Assembly (NCBI RefSeq): GCF_028502605.1
Contig: NC_079234.1
Span: forward strand, 5,828,001-5,892,000
Direction: 5' to 3'
Length of the DNA: 64,000 nucleotides
From: Trichoderma breve
Taxonomy: Eukaryota; Ascomycota; Sordariomycetes; Hypocreales; Hypocreaceae
Shown here: piece by piece, positions 35,350-46,400 of the stretch
Layout: every line of letters begins with the position of its first letter
How positions within the stretch are numbered: position 1 is the first letter of the stretch
Notes under the pieces: model-generated
The model's input: the letters and a program-made list of their open reading frames with translations, nothing else
The model's database searches: none
Told to the model about the DNA's origin: nothing
Position numbers and translations under genes: made by a program

Positions 35350-37252
35350 CTTGAACGGGCTTGGTGAAGAAATGAGCCTTGCTGGGAGAGGAACCGACGG
35401 ACGGAGGAAGAGAAGGGAGACGGCCGGGTTTAATACAACCACAGCACGCCTGGTTTCCGAGCCGAGACAGCAAGGCGAGTGATCAGCCAGCCGGGGTCCG
35501 GGTCCTGTCCTTGCGGCTGGTTTGCTGCGATGTTACCCGATGTAGGAGCACGACCGACCTATACTCGTACAGTACTATTACTCCATCCTTAGTAGTAGTA
35601 GTGGATGGATGGAGTGCTGCATGCATGTAGGCAGAGAGCTGGGCAACCTGGGTACAGGTAAGGTATCCAGTCTCTACCTTAGCCACTCCCACTCCCGCTC
35701 CCACCTCTGTGAGCACCTTAAGCCGATGAAAGCTTCCAAGGTTGTGACGCGAGAAGAACTGTCAATGAGCGGCGACAGTCCGCTGGGGAATACCAAGGCC
35801 CTAGCGGATAGAACGGCACACGAGGCCCTGGATCTCAATCGACATCGAGGCTGCAAAGTAAATCCACGATGAGCCTCTTGGCGACGCTGCCTCCCCACGT
35901 GCGAGAAGGCCGTTGAAGAAGAGACGAGAAGAGCGGACCTGCAGCTCAAGTCTGGGAGCTACAGTAGCGACTGGGTCTTTAGCTGGGTGGGCTGTATTGT
36001 AGTGTCATCAAGCCACCATCTTGCCCGTACTGGCACTAACAGTTAAGCCTCCATTGCTTGCAGGGTTCTTTTGGGGGCCCCAGCTTGAGCGTGTCGGTCG
36101 ACTGATTGCCGAATCTGCGGCTTCGGTCAACGAATGAGTGAGTCCTGGTTACAAAGCTCGGCCTAGGCTGGACAGGGAAACGAGCGAGCGGGCTGACAGC
36201 TACTGTATGTATTGTGTGGGTGGGTAATGAAAGGCGCTTGCAGAAGCACGGAATAATCGAACCCATCGAGCACATGAATATTGAATTTGATCCATCATTA
36301 GGTAGGCATGTAGGTACGAGTTAGTATGATGTCGAGTTGAGAGTTGAGTACATGTAGTAAGAATCAACGTTTGTACAACAGCGGGAACTCGTATTACTGC
36401 TCCTCCAAGTTGAGTGAATTCCGAGTTCCGGTATTAGAGCAAGATATAAGAAAAAGCAATACACCTAGACATGATTCAATTTTATCTCAATTATTGGTAC
36501 TACCGCATAGTGTCACACTCACACAACAGAGAAATCAACGACTCCCATAGACACCGCTCTTACAACGCCCCCCAAACAAGGCTACCAATCTTCTATTGCT
36601 TTCAATCTTTTTTCCAGAGCTTGTCGCCTTTTTGGCGCTTATGTTCCATTGTCAAAGAACCACCTTTAGCGGATCATCCCGCTGTCCAATCGCCGTTGCG
36701 CCCGCAAGCATGCCTCTCCCGAAACGCCTAAATGTTGTTCCCTCCGCCACTCAGCAGTCAAATCTGGCTTCAATGTTCCGTCCCAACACACAGACAAACG
36801 CCCATCTGGTCTCTCTTACAGACTCCTCCCAGCTACTCCCTTTTCGACACCGGAGTGGCTGTCCGCTTCTTCCACACGTGGGCGCACTTTGGTGCCCTTC
36901 TCGACGTTGGTGCTTCCTCTTGTCCTTCAGCTCATGGCCTCTTCATCTCCGCTTGGATTGCGTTGATTTGGATTGCGTTGCTTCTGATTGGGCTGTCCTG
37001 GATCCCGTCATCTCCTGCAGGCTTCGAATTGCTGCTCCACAAGCACAAGGCCGATATGTCAACTAGGAGCTAACGTCTTTTCACCAGTTGCATTCTTCGT
37101 ACCTGAATGATTGAACGAGCTCTGATTGTCCAAGTCGAGACGACAGAGCTCACCTGATAGGGACCCGGTCTCGGAGCTTGCCGTACCGTACCATGACAAT
37201 ACCGGCCGTGACGGTTCTCAACCCTCTAGACCTTCGCTGGTGAGTGAGTGCA
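35350..37252. other. Intergenic region, promoters of acid phosphatase and multicopper oxidase
   Basis: 1.9 kb between divergent genes. It includes a TAG/GGAT microsatellite (about 35588-35612) and a CACTCCC-type repeat (about 35683-35704). Open frames at 36596-37073 are not convincing genes. Confidence 0.4.
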
Positions 37253-39418
37253 ATGGATGCTGTTGGAGCGCATCAACGAGGAGACTCGACCGGTGCTTTT
37301 CATGACGAAGCTCGTCAAGAGCTCGGTGAGGAGCAGCCCTTCATTCGCGAATCACACCGCCCGTCGGGCTTTCGCCCTTCTCGCCGTCAATATCGCTCTC
37401 TGCCTGCCTGGAAGCTATGCCTCTTCTTCTTCATCGTCACAGTCTCTATACTGGCGCTGGCCGCCGTCCCCTTCGGTCTTCAATCGCTTTCCAGAGAATC
37501 TCCGTCAGATTCAGCGCCTCAAGTTCACGGCGATGACCACTCTCCAGGAGAACAACATCCTGGGGAAGATGAAACTGACCACCATGAGGAAGAAGAGTCT
37601 GAGCCTGCCGCTGGAGATGGGGATAAGAGTAGTAGTTCTGAACCACTCATTGTCCACTATGAAGAAGAGATGCCCAGTGTGCCAAAGCTAAGAGACGTGT
37701 CAGAGTACGTCTTATCACCTTCCTGGGACTTTGACGCCGCTCCCACCACTAGGGAATACCACTGGACAATTGTAGATGGACGCCTGAACCCTGATGGCAT
37801 CTATCGCCCCATGATTCTCATCAACAACCAGTTCCCTGGACCTTTGGTTGAATGCAACGAAGGCGACACCATCCGAGTCATTGTGGAGAACAAAGCCACC
37901 AATGCTACTTCGATGCACTTTCACGGCCTCTTCCAAAACGGCACAAACTCCATGGACGGCGCCGTTGGAATCACACAATGTCCAATCGCCCCCAATTCAA
38001 CCTTTACCTACGAGTTCCAGATCAAAGAGCAGTCCGGCACCTACTGGTATCACGCCCACCATAGCGCCCAAGCATCCGATGGCCTCCTTGGACCCGTCGT
38101 CATTCACTCCAAAGATGAGAAAACCACTCTGCAGAAGCTGGAATACGCTTCGGACAGAATCATCATGGTCCAAGACCATTACCACAACCTCACTTCGGAG
38201 CTCTTGATGGACTATCTCAAAAACGACATGGAGAATAACGAGCCTGTCCCAGACAACGGTCTCATCAACGGCCGTGGCGTGCGTGACTGCAAAGATTTCC
38301 AGGGCTGGGATTGCGATACCGCAAACGTTTCGGCCTCGACTCTTGATCTTGCTGCTGGTCAACGTCATCGGCTACGCATCATTAACGTCGGTGCCTTTGC
38401 CGAGTTCCAAATCCAGTTTGATGAACATCCATTCTACGTCACTGAAGTCGATGGCACCGACGTGTTCCCCGAACCGTTTCATCGTCTCAACATTCTCCCA
38501 GCGCAGCGGTACAGCGTCATCCTTGAAACCAACGTCACCACTGCCGATTCCTTCTGGATGAGAGCCCGAATGGTGACACACTGCTTCACCACCAAAAACT
38601 CTCGCCTACAACCGGAGATGCGAGCTGTATTACGCTACGGTTCTCCCGAAACCAAAGCTTTAGACAAGCAGCCCACAAGCAAAGACTGGCCCGAAGCCAT
38701 CGAAGTCATATGTCGTGATCTCAACGTCTCCGCCCTCCACCCAGTCATCCCCATGACACCCCCTCCCGCAGACAAATACATGCGCTTCGACGCAAGCTTC
38801 ATGATCGGCGACTGGCGTCTCGCCCGCGGCTTCTTCAACCAATCCACCTGGCACCACAACGTCACCCACCCATCCCTCCACCGCTTCCTCTCCGCACCCT
38901 CCAACGCCACCACTCTCAAATCGTCCCCTATCGCCGTCAACAACATGGCCTTTGACTACAAAAAAGAACTCGTCATCCAAACCGAGGGCATCCGCACCAT
39001 CGACCTCGCCATCAACAACTTCGACGACGGCAACCACCCGTTCCACCTCCACGGCCACAAATTCTTCGTCCTCTACCAGGGCCGCGGCGGATACCCCCCC
39101 TACGAGGCCGATTTCCCGGATTTCGTCAAAGAGCACAATCTAGACGACAACCCTGTCCGGCGAGACACCGTCACCGTGGAAGGATACAGCTGGGCCGTCA
39201 TCCGCCTCGTGCTCGATAACCCGGGCATGTGGGCGTTTCACTGCCACAACATGTGGCACGCCGAGTCGGGCATGCTGATGCAGCTGCTTGTGAGGAGCGA
39301 TCTAGTCCGGGGCTGGACTGTGAGCGATCAGGAGAAGAAAATGTGCGGCCTTGAAGGCGTTACGACGGGTATGAGGCCAGATGACAGCATCTGGTTTGGC
39401 AACTTTGGCAAGACATGA
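37253..39418 (+). CDS. Membrane-anchored multicopper oxidase (laccase/ferroxidase-like)
   Basis: 721 residues, no intron; start at the ATG at 37253 (a GTG three codons earlier is not a start). A cytosolic N-terminus of about 50 residues is followed by one membrane helix (about 52-76; KLCLFFFIVTVSILALAAV), then an acidic Glu/His-rich stalk (about 85-130) and three cupredoxin domains outside the membrane, so a type II protein. All copper sites are present: HFHG (222-224), HAHH (267-270), HPFHLHG (595-600) and HCHNMWH (663-669), with M674 as axial ligand to type 1 copper, which favours a low redox potential. It oxidises phenols or metal ions with O2. The domain sequence (HFHGLFQNGTNSMDG) is close to Fet3, but Fet3 has its anchor at the C-terminus. 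A role in pigment or metal oxidation at the cell surface is likely; substrate unknown. Confidence 0.92.
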   Translation: MDAVGAHQRGDSTGAFHDEARQELGEEQPFIRESHRPSGFRPSRRQYRSLPAWKLCLFFFIVTVSILALAAVPFGLQSLSRESPSDSAPQVHGDDHSPGEQHPGEDETDHHEEEESEPAAGDGDKSSSSEPLIVHYEEEMPSVPKLRDVSEYVLSPSWDFDAAPTTREYHWTIVDGRLNPDGIYRPMILINNQFPGPLVECNEGDTIRVIVENKATNATSMHFHGLFQNGTNSMDGAVGITQCPIAPNSTFTYEFQIKEQSGTYWYHAHHSAQASDGLLGPVVIHSKDEKTTLQKLEYASDRIIMVQDHYHNLTSELLMDYLKNDMENNEPVPDNGLINGRGVRDCKDFQGWDCDTANVSASTLDLAAGQRHRLRIINVGAFAEFQIQFDEHPFYVTEVDGTDVFPEPFHRLNILPAQRYSVILETNVTTADSFWMRARMVTHCFTTKNSRLQPEMRAVLRYGSPETKALDKQPTSKDWPEAIEVICRDLNVSALHPVIPMTPPPADKYMRFDASFMIGDWRLARGFFNQSTWHHNVTHPSLHRFLSAPSNATTLKSSPIAVNNMAFDYKKELVIQTEGIRTIDLAINNFDDGNHPFHLHGHKFFVLYQGRGGYPPYEADFPDFVKEHNLDDNPVRRDTVTVEGYSWAVIRLVLDNPGMWAFHCHNMWHAESGMLMQLLVRSDLVRGWTVSDQEKKMCGLEGVTTGMRPDDSIWFGNFGKT

Positions 39419-40495
39419 TGACTCGTTTTAACAGAAGGATTCACGAGAATATGAGCTTTATAATAGATGATATCGCAACGGGAAGCGATGAAAATACACT
39501 AATCACACATATATATAATGTACCAGATCTATTTATGTATACCTAGAATGTCCCAACAAGGGTATTAAACACTAAGAAAAAGAGAGAGAAAAACATATGA
39601 CAAAAAATAAGGAGAATTTTAAAGGAAAATATTTTGCCCACAAGTAATTCGGAGCAGTATTCTTTGTTGTTTTGTTTTGGTTTTTTTCTTTTTTGGAGTA
39701 TGAATCAGAAGAGTCTGATGCAGGCTATATAGAGCCGCCCATCTATTAACCCATCCCATTGATCCCATCCCGCGCCCCAATCCCGAGGAACGCTGAGCAA
39801 CAAAAAAGCTCAGCCCTTCCTGTCTAATTTGTGGTGGAAACAAAAAAAAAAAAAGTCTATCTTCGTTCATTCTTCAGTTTCCCCCATTTCCACCCCTATA
39901 GCCCAGCTAAACTTCCGTTCCACTAGGAACAAATAGTTCAGTGTGCTGTACTCATGCCAATCTCTCTCCTCACTTATCGAGAGATGGCCCTCACACCTTG
40001 TATCCCCAAGGGAGGATAACATATAGAACAATACATTGCAGCCAGAATGAATCAGACTAATACAATAAATTGCATGTAAACGCCTGTGCCCCGATGTGGC
40101 TGAAGAGAGAAATAATGAGCCGCCAACAAAGGAAATTAATGCAACAAAAAAAAAATCGATAGCGAGCAGAGAGAATGCCTAACCCCCTTGCCTTGGCCGT
40201 GATCCCACAGTGTCGCAACGCCATGAAAACAAAAAGGGAAAAAAGAAAAAGATGAGAGAGAAGGGGGAACTTTTTCGGTCGAGTGCAAAGACTTGCCATG
40301 TTAGCTGGAAACGAGATATTCCATGAACTGTTCCTTTCAAAGCAGTATGGCGCCAGTATGCCAGTGGTAAATGCTGGCTATACAACGAGATAGAAATAAC
40401 ATGTAGAGGTAGGTAGACATTTATTTTTCAGAGATAATACAAGATATCATGGTGGTCGGTTCTGTATAGTTGGGGTACGATTTCGTGCATATCGG
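39419..40495. other. Intergenic region between convergent genes
   Basis: 1.1 kb with A/T tracts (about 39666-39695, 39841-39853, 40145-40157) and the 3' ends of two genes. I see no gene. Confidence 0.45.
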
Positions 40496-43423
40496 TTATA
40501 CTCTTCGAGCAATGTTTACTCCAGGGTTGACAAAGGCTCGAGACGCAATGTCGCTGAACCGACGCACCACGTTTGTTGTTCCACCGGTGACTTGGGACTC
40601 GTCTAGAATGAATTTGGACGCAACGGCTAGCCTGTTCTTTGGGTCTGATTCGTCCAAATGCTGCGGAATCGTAGCTGCATATCCGGAGTCAAAGTTTGGC
40701 GCCAGCTCGCGGACAACGGCTATGGAGTAGAGGACATCTCGATTCTCTCGTCCGTCAAGAAGGTGGCGCATGCGGCTCAGGACGTCCTCCCTGATTTTGA
40801 CAGTCGAAGGCGCGTTGGGATTGTCCCTCCTGCGAACGAATTCGGCCAGGCTATACCAAAAGTCAAACTGGCGCACACGGTGGTGGTCTGCGTCTGCAAC
40901 TGGAGGTGCGAGAGGGTTGCTTTGCAGCTCATCACCACAGAGCAAAGCCTCGACTACCAGGAGGCGATTTTTGGCTTCAATGGGGTCGTTGTCTGGCGGC
41001 AGGCTGAGGCGCATGGAATTGTTCGCCCTGTCGGGGATTTGGTATGCCGTACAAGCCAACTCCCACACAATTCTGGTTTCCAGAACCCCTGAATAAGCCA
41101 TTTGGGTGTGATCATTGGCCTTGACGGCCTCGAGGATTTTGAGAAAAGTTGCCATGTGCTCGATGAGGTTGGCATCTTTGGGAAATGTCATTTTGCCGTT
41201 GTCGGTAAAGTAGTACCAGCTCGTCTCGAAGAAGGCACTGAGCCCGCTGGCATACATTTCATGGTAGACCTTTGTGATTTCATTAAAAGTTTCTTCCGTG
41301 TGACTAATCTGCTGAACCGGTGCGGGTGGGCCAAGCAGATCGATAATCTCGTCGATTTTCATCTTCTTGGCTGGGAAATGCCATCCGGGTTAGCATTTTA
41401 GATTGCCTTTTATGATCACCGAGAGGAATGAGAGAAAGAAACCAGAAAAGCAAAGATTGGGGGGTAGACTTGGGACTCACCTCGTAAATAGCTGTTATCG
41501 GGGCCCGATAGCGACATTTGGTTGGCAGGCATGGCAGACATGGTGCGTACGGCGGGATCGATGCCTGAAGCAGAGTAGCCGTAGCCAAGTTCAGGCTTCA
41601 CAGACACAGAGAGAGAAGGATTGTAGGTGCTTGGTGGGATCGACGGGGTGCCAGGGTTCGAGCTTGTCGCATAGCCGCTCGGCAGCATCGGCGATTGGCT
41701 ACCATACGAGTTGACCAGACGCGGTGTAGGAGGACCAACTGCCGACCCGGACTGCACAGAAGCGATGCCCGACGGCTCGGGCTGTGAGAGGCTGTTGGAC
41801 ACGGGCTGGACGCTGCTGCTGGTGGGGGTTCCGGGCTGCTGTCGGAAGATGGGATCGTAGCCCAGGCACTCGCGCTTCGATTTCCTGCAGTTGTTGCAGG
41901 TGGGATGCGTCTCGTCGCACTGCAAGGACAGATGGATGTCAATGGCAAGATTCTAGGTGGGGCGCATAGACGCAGAGATGCAGAAAGCGGCTAGCTAGCA
42001 AAAAAGTGACGATGATGCAAAAAGGGAGGGATGAGAGTAAGAAGTAAGAGCAAAGGGCGAAGCTAGGGGCGGTGTGGCTAAAGAGCGGAGAAGTCAATGT
42101 CTTGAGTGCAAGACAATGGAGGGAAGAAATTTTGCAATTGGCGCGAATGTGCCAAGTCTCACGCTCGCGTTGGTTTATACTGTAGCGGCGCGCGCCACGA
42201 GTTTCAAAGGCAGCTCAGCTCTCAGCAAGCTTCAGCTGCCGAGGGGCCGCTTTTTTTTCTTGCTTTGCTCCATCCCACGCGTAATACGAACAACTCGCTT
42301 TCAGCCAATGCGAAAGTAGAGACGAGGAAAAGGAGAATAGAATAAAAATGAAGGCATAGTTTGGAGGAGGAATAAAAATGGGTAGACTGGGCAAGCAATT
42401 GTAGTGGTAAAGAGCTTTTTGAAAGGGTAATTGGATGTCCATATGCGCACCTTGATTCGTCGTTTGCGGCACGTTAAGCAGCCCGTCTTGGTTCGTCGCT
42501 TGATCTCCTATATGCCACAGCCGTCAGCCCCGACCCAGAAAACAATCAATTGGTTCCCCTAGAGAAGACGAAGAGAGCCGCGACCTGCTCAAAACACATA
42601 CCTTCTTGGGGCCTCGGTGGTTGATGAGCCGAGGATCGTGCGGGAGAGGATACCGAGCCAAGGCGTCCTGGGGGAAGCCGTAATTGGAAGGGAGAGGCGC
42701 TGAATGGCTTGTGAAGTAAGGAGGGGTCGAGACGGCAGTAAGGGGCATGCTCATGCCCATGGACATGGAGTGGTGCGGCATTGGAGGGACAGATTGCTGT
42801 GACATGGCGTCGATGGTGCGCATGCTGGGCAGTGACATTTGCGGAGTGCCCACGGGACTGACGCGGTATGCATCGCCCTGCTGAGCTGCAGCTGTGACTG
42901 TGGAATATGAGGCGTACTGAGTGGTCGGGAGGCTGGTCTGAGGATAGATGGGCGACGAGGAGCTTGTGGGATAGCCTGCGTGCATGCCGTGGAGGGCCGG
43001 TCGGTGGCTCGCCATGTCGGCCTCGGACACGGGGGTCGTGGTATTGGTCTCGGACGCCCGACTGTCGTCGCCGTTCTGCTGAGGCTGAGGGGGCGGCAGC
43101 GTCTGCGTCTGCGTCTGCGGCTGCGATTGCTCCTGTGGTTGCGATTGCGGTTGCGGCTCGTGATGTTGCTCCTCCTTCTGCTCCTGCGGTGGCTGCTGCT
43201 GCTGCGGCTGCTCGTGCTTGAGCTGCGATTGCTGCTCTTCCGTGGGCTCCTGCGGAGGCGGCGCAGGGGCAGCGACAGTGGGAATCGAGTCTGAAGAGGT
43301 AGATTGTGTGACTTGGTTCTCGGAAGAAGTCCCTCTCGTGGGAGAAGCAGAAGCAGGTCGAGGAGCAGAGTCGGAGACAACAACGACAGAAGTCTTGTCG
43401 TCTCCCGAATCGTCTGGAACCAT
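40496..43423 (-). CDS. Zn2Cys6 binuclear cluster transcription factor
   Basis: Four exons, complement(40496-41370, 41481-41919, 42451-42507, 42602-43423), 730 residues. Introns are 94 nt (GTATGT..ATAG), 531 nt (GTGCGC..TGCAG) and 110 nt (GTGAGT..CCAG, branch CTAAC). Exon 2 is only 57 nt and encodes EIKRRTKTGCLTCRKRRIK; exon 3 continues CDETHPTCNNCRKSKRECLGYDP. The six zinc Cys are C284, C287, C294, C301, C304 and C311. Unusually the cluster follows a 274-residue Pro/Gln/Ser-rich disordered region with His-Met stretches. The C-terminal half (after about 440) is helical and conserved-looking, ending FVNPGVNIARRV, probably the regulatory domain. It is a nuclear DNA-binding regulator with unknown targets. 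A split after the third Cys motif is common in this family. Confidence 0.88.
41920..42450 (-). other. 531-nt intron inside the zinc-cluster codons
   Basis: Long for this genome, where other introns here are 50-156 nt. Ends are GTGCGC and TGCAG, and the join is required to complete the Zn2Cys6 motif. I find no ORF or known RNA inside; it is pyrimidine-rich on the coding strand. Confidence 0.7.
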
Positions 43424-43730
43424 TTTCTAGTCTGTTGTAATTCCAATTTTATGGAGCGACATGGAAGGTAGCTCTGCGACAGGGGATGCACCCCGGCCCG
43501 GCGAAGCGACAGGAGAGGGAGGGCTGGGCTGGATGCTCTACTGCTAGTCGCGGAGGAAGAGATTGTTGTGATGTGCAGGCAAAAGAGGCGGATGCAAAAA
43601 TGAAGGTCTGGAGCATCAACAACAGGCAGGGCGGCCCGTTACAGGCAAGGTACTTGCCAAAGTGGTATAGGTACTCGTGCAGGCGCTTGTGCTGGCAGGA
43701 GTGCCAACTGCACTCTTCAATCGCAGCAAG

Positions 43731-43750
43731 TACAGGTACAGGTACAGGTA
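43731..43750. repeat. TACAGG microsatellite
   Basis: About three and a half copies of TACAGG; the same word recurs as single copies nearby (about 43825-43833). Confidence 0.8.
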
Positions 43751-44020
43751 CTGCAGCGGCGCGCATGCACCTGGCCCACTAGCGGTCGGTACCTGTCCTT
43801 TGGCACCTGGGCACCTAAGCTCCAAGTACAGGTACACTAGATCACAAGCACTCGACCTTGACTCTTTCAGCGGCAGGGCCCCCCAGCTAGGCTTATTAGT
43901 CGGCTAGCTCCTTGGGCAACTCCCGGAAGCTGCTCCGTGCAAGACAAGATGAACAGAATGGAACGCTGAAAGGCGGTAATCTCAATTCTTCAGCAGACGG
44001 CGATGAACGAAGCACAGTTG

Positions 44021-44040
44021 ATTGGATTGGATTGGATTGG
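44021..44040. repeat. ATTGG microsatellite
   Basis: Four perfect copies of the pentamer ATTGG. Confidence 0.9.
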
Positions 44041-44970
44041 TGCTGCACGAGAAGCGTGTGCCTGGACACGAAGGTCCCTTTTCAGGTATATACAAAGCTC
44101 GCAAGTACCTCTTTGGTAACTGCAGCATCTGGACAATATAGACTCTCAAGAGCTGCTAACTGGATCTGGTAGGGAGTTGAGTACCTACCTCGAGCTGCTT
44201 GGAGCAAACCTACCGCAGTGCATCTTCGCCCAAACATCATTGGCAAAAGCAAAACCGCGGGATGCAGCCGCAGACGCAGACACAGTCCATTCAAGCAATC
44301 AACTATCGAGACCAGTGCAGCAGCAGCAGAGCAGGGCACCAACTTGCACCGACGAATATTGATTCATCAGTCTCAGCATGCATGCGTGTACAGCTGCTTT
44401 AGTGCCGTGGCTGCTTCGTGCTAAGGTGCGGAACGACGATACCCCTACATAACGCTACATAACGGGGTCACACTGCTGAATACGCGAGTCCTGCTGGCTG
44501 CGACAAGTACTAACAAGCAGGTACTACTGCGAGGACTCGTATCTTAGTGCCTCGATATGCATGCACGCGCGGATGCCGGTTCGCTGTCTTTGAATGTTAG
44601 TTTCTACTTTCCTGGAACCTTGTTGGTGCTCCGTACTTGGAGGGATGCTTGTCTTGTGATGGAGTGCCCGGTAGGGCGGCTCGGACGACGGACCCGGTCC
44701 AATCGATTCTCGGCAACCCTGGAGATCTATTGGATTCGCCCTCACTACCACCACACCATACACGAGTGCCTGTACGGCAGTCTAGAGGCTTTCAAGCCGA
44801 TACGATGCCACAGCTCGACGCCCATCCCAAGGTAGGGCACTCGTACATATTGGCATCCACGACGGCTTGGTACTGACTGAAACTCCCTGACTGATGCTAG
44901 GTGGAATGGGATGAAATAGCGTCAAGTTACTCGTCATTTTTTCCGTCCACCAGTCATTGAGCAGCTGTAG

Positions 44971-44986
44971 CAGCAGCAGCAGCAGC
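44971..44986. repeat. CAG microsatellite
   Basis: About five perfect CAG copies, not inside a supported gene. Confidence 0.85.
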
Positions 44987-46366
44987 AATCCCATGGAAAG
45001 CTTCCCGTCTGCTTGCTTCAGGGGTTGACGTTGAGGGGATGTTGAGGAGACGTTGAGGAGAAGACACGACACGTGCCACCTAAGGTAAGGTGGGCATTAG
45101 GTAAGACTTCAGGTAGGTCTGTATCCTGATAGCGATGCGGCATGGTTTCTTCTCGGCCAAACTGCCTGGTCACGCCTGAATATCTTGGCTTCTCCCATGC
45201 TCGTACATACAAACTCTACCGATTCCGCTCTCTCCTCTCTCAGCTCCTTAGAGTCTAGAGCTGAGCTGGACATGGAGAGCTCACGAGCAGGCGCTTGTAG
45301 GGAGCCTGCATCGCTAGCACCAGGCACGCTGGACACCGCTGAGACAGGTGGGCTTCTTCCCGTCCATCTCCATCTTGTTTACTCTCGCGAACCAGCATTC
45401 GGCTATGCTAGTACTACTGCTGCTAGCAGAACGGTCCACTCTCCTCCAACGCTATGGTATGTTGTCTCAGACGTGGAACCTCTTGGTCCAACAGCCGCGT
45501 CCTTCACAACCAGCCAGCAGCCAGAGACGGCCGATAACGCCTACCTGTGGATAAGATCGATGGAGGTGCAGATTGGCGAGCGATATAATACGAGTGGCAG
45601 AAGGGACTGGCCGGCCAAGATACGAGTAACTGGTCATTTACTACCTGCCTACGTGTGCTGGGCAGCATCAGCAAATCGACAAAGCATGGCTTGGTGAACA
45701 AGGATGCCTGTGTACGATACACTCCAGACTCCCAATACCAGCTCTTCTCTCTTCAATGGATCCAATTGCTTGTCTGCCGAAAATAGATGCCTGTACAGGC
45801 GATGCAGCAGACAGGACAACGTGCGTACAAGGACGGTGCTAGAGGCAGGCCGTCATGAGCAACAATACAATCTACCTACTGTATGCCAGCACCACCATCG
45901 TGGCATCTGAGGCTGCAACGTCGAGGACGGTACCTGTACTACGGCTTCGTACCACTACAGCTTCACACCACCAAGTGCTAAAACACCGCTACTCCGCAAT
46001 AGTGTTCGGATACCTTGGCCCGGATAGAAAGTAGCGTGGAACCAGGGGGGCCAGGTCATAAACGGTGAGAGCTGCATTGTGCTGCATGTGAGCACTGGCT
46101 TTGTGCATGCACTGCACATACGAGTCCTGCTCCTACATGTATGCCCCCTCGGGGGCTCACCGATTCGTAGCCATTCGAGGGGCAGCGAGCTGGCATCCAG
46201 ATCGATGCTGCAGCGTTTGGCCTTGAATATCCCCGAGACAATGCCTGCAACGGCGCTGGGGGACCAATCGCACTCTCCTCGCTACCTAGCTTCAACCGCC
46301 TAGCCCGTGCCCGCATCTCATCCGAGTCTCGATGGGACAGGCGAGACAATCGAGCCGCCTGCCTTT

Positions 46367-46400
46367 TGAGAGAGCGAGAGAGAGCGAGAGAGAGAAAAAA
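46367..46400. repeat. Purine-rich GAGAGAGC repeat
   Basis: Repeated AGAGAGCG units followed by an A tract; it has a pure purine/pyrimidine strand bias. Confidence 0.75.

Noticed and set aside
42751..43491. 246-codon minus-strand frame overlapping exon 1 of the Zn2Cys6 gene
   Set aside because: Arg/Ser-rich shadow of the Gln/Pro-rich coding frame; it does not join the zinc cluster.
45185..45697. 170-codon plus-strand frame in the gene-free stretch
   Set aside because: No domain, signal peptide or splice partner; overlapping frames on both strands have similar length.
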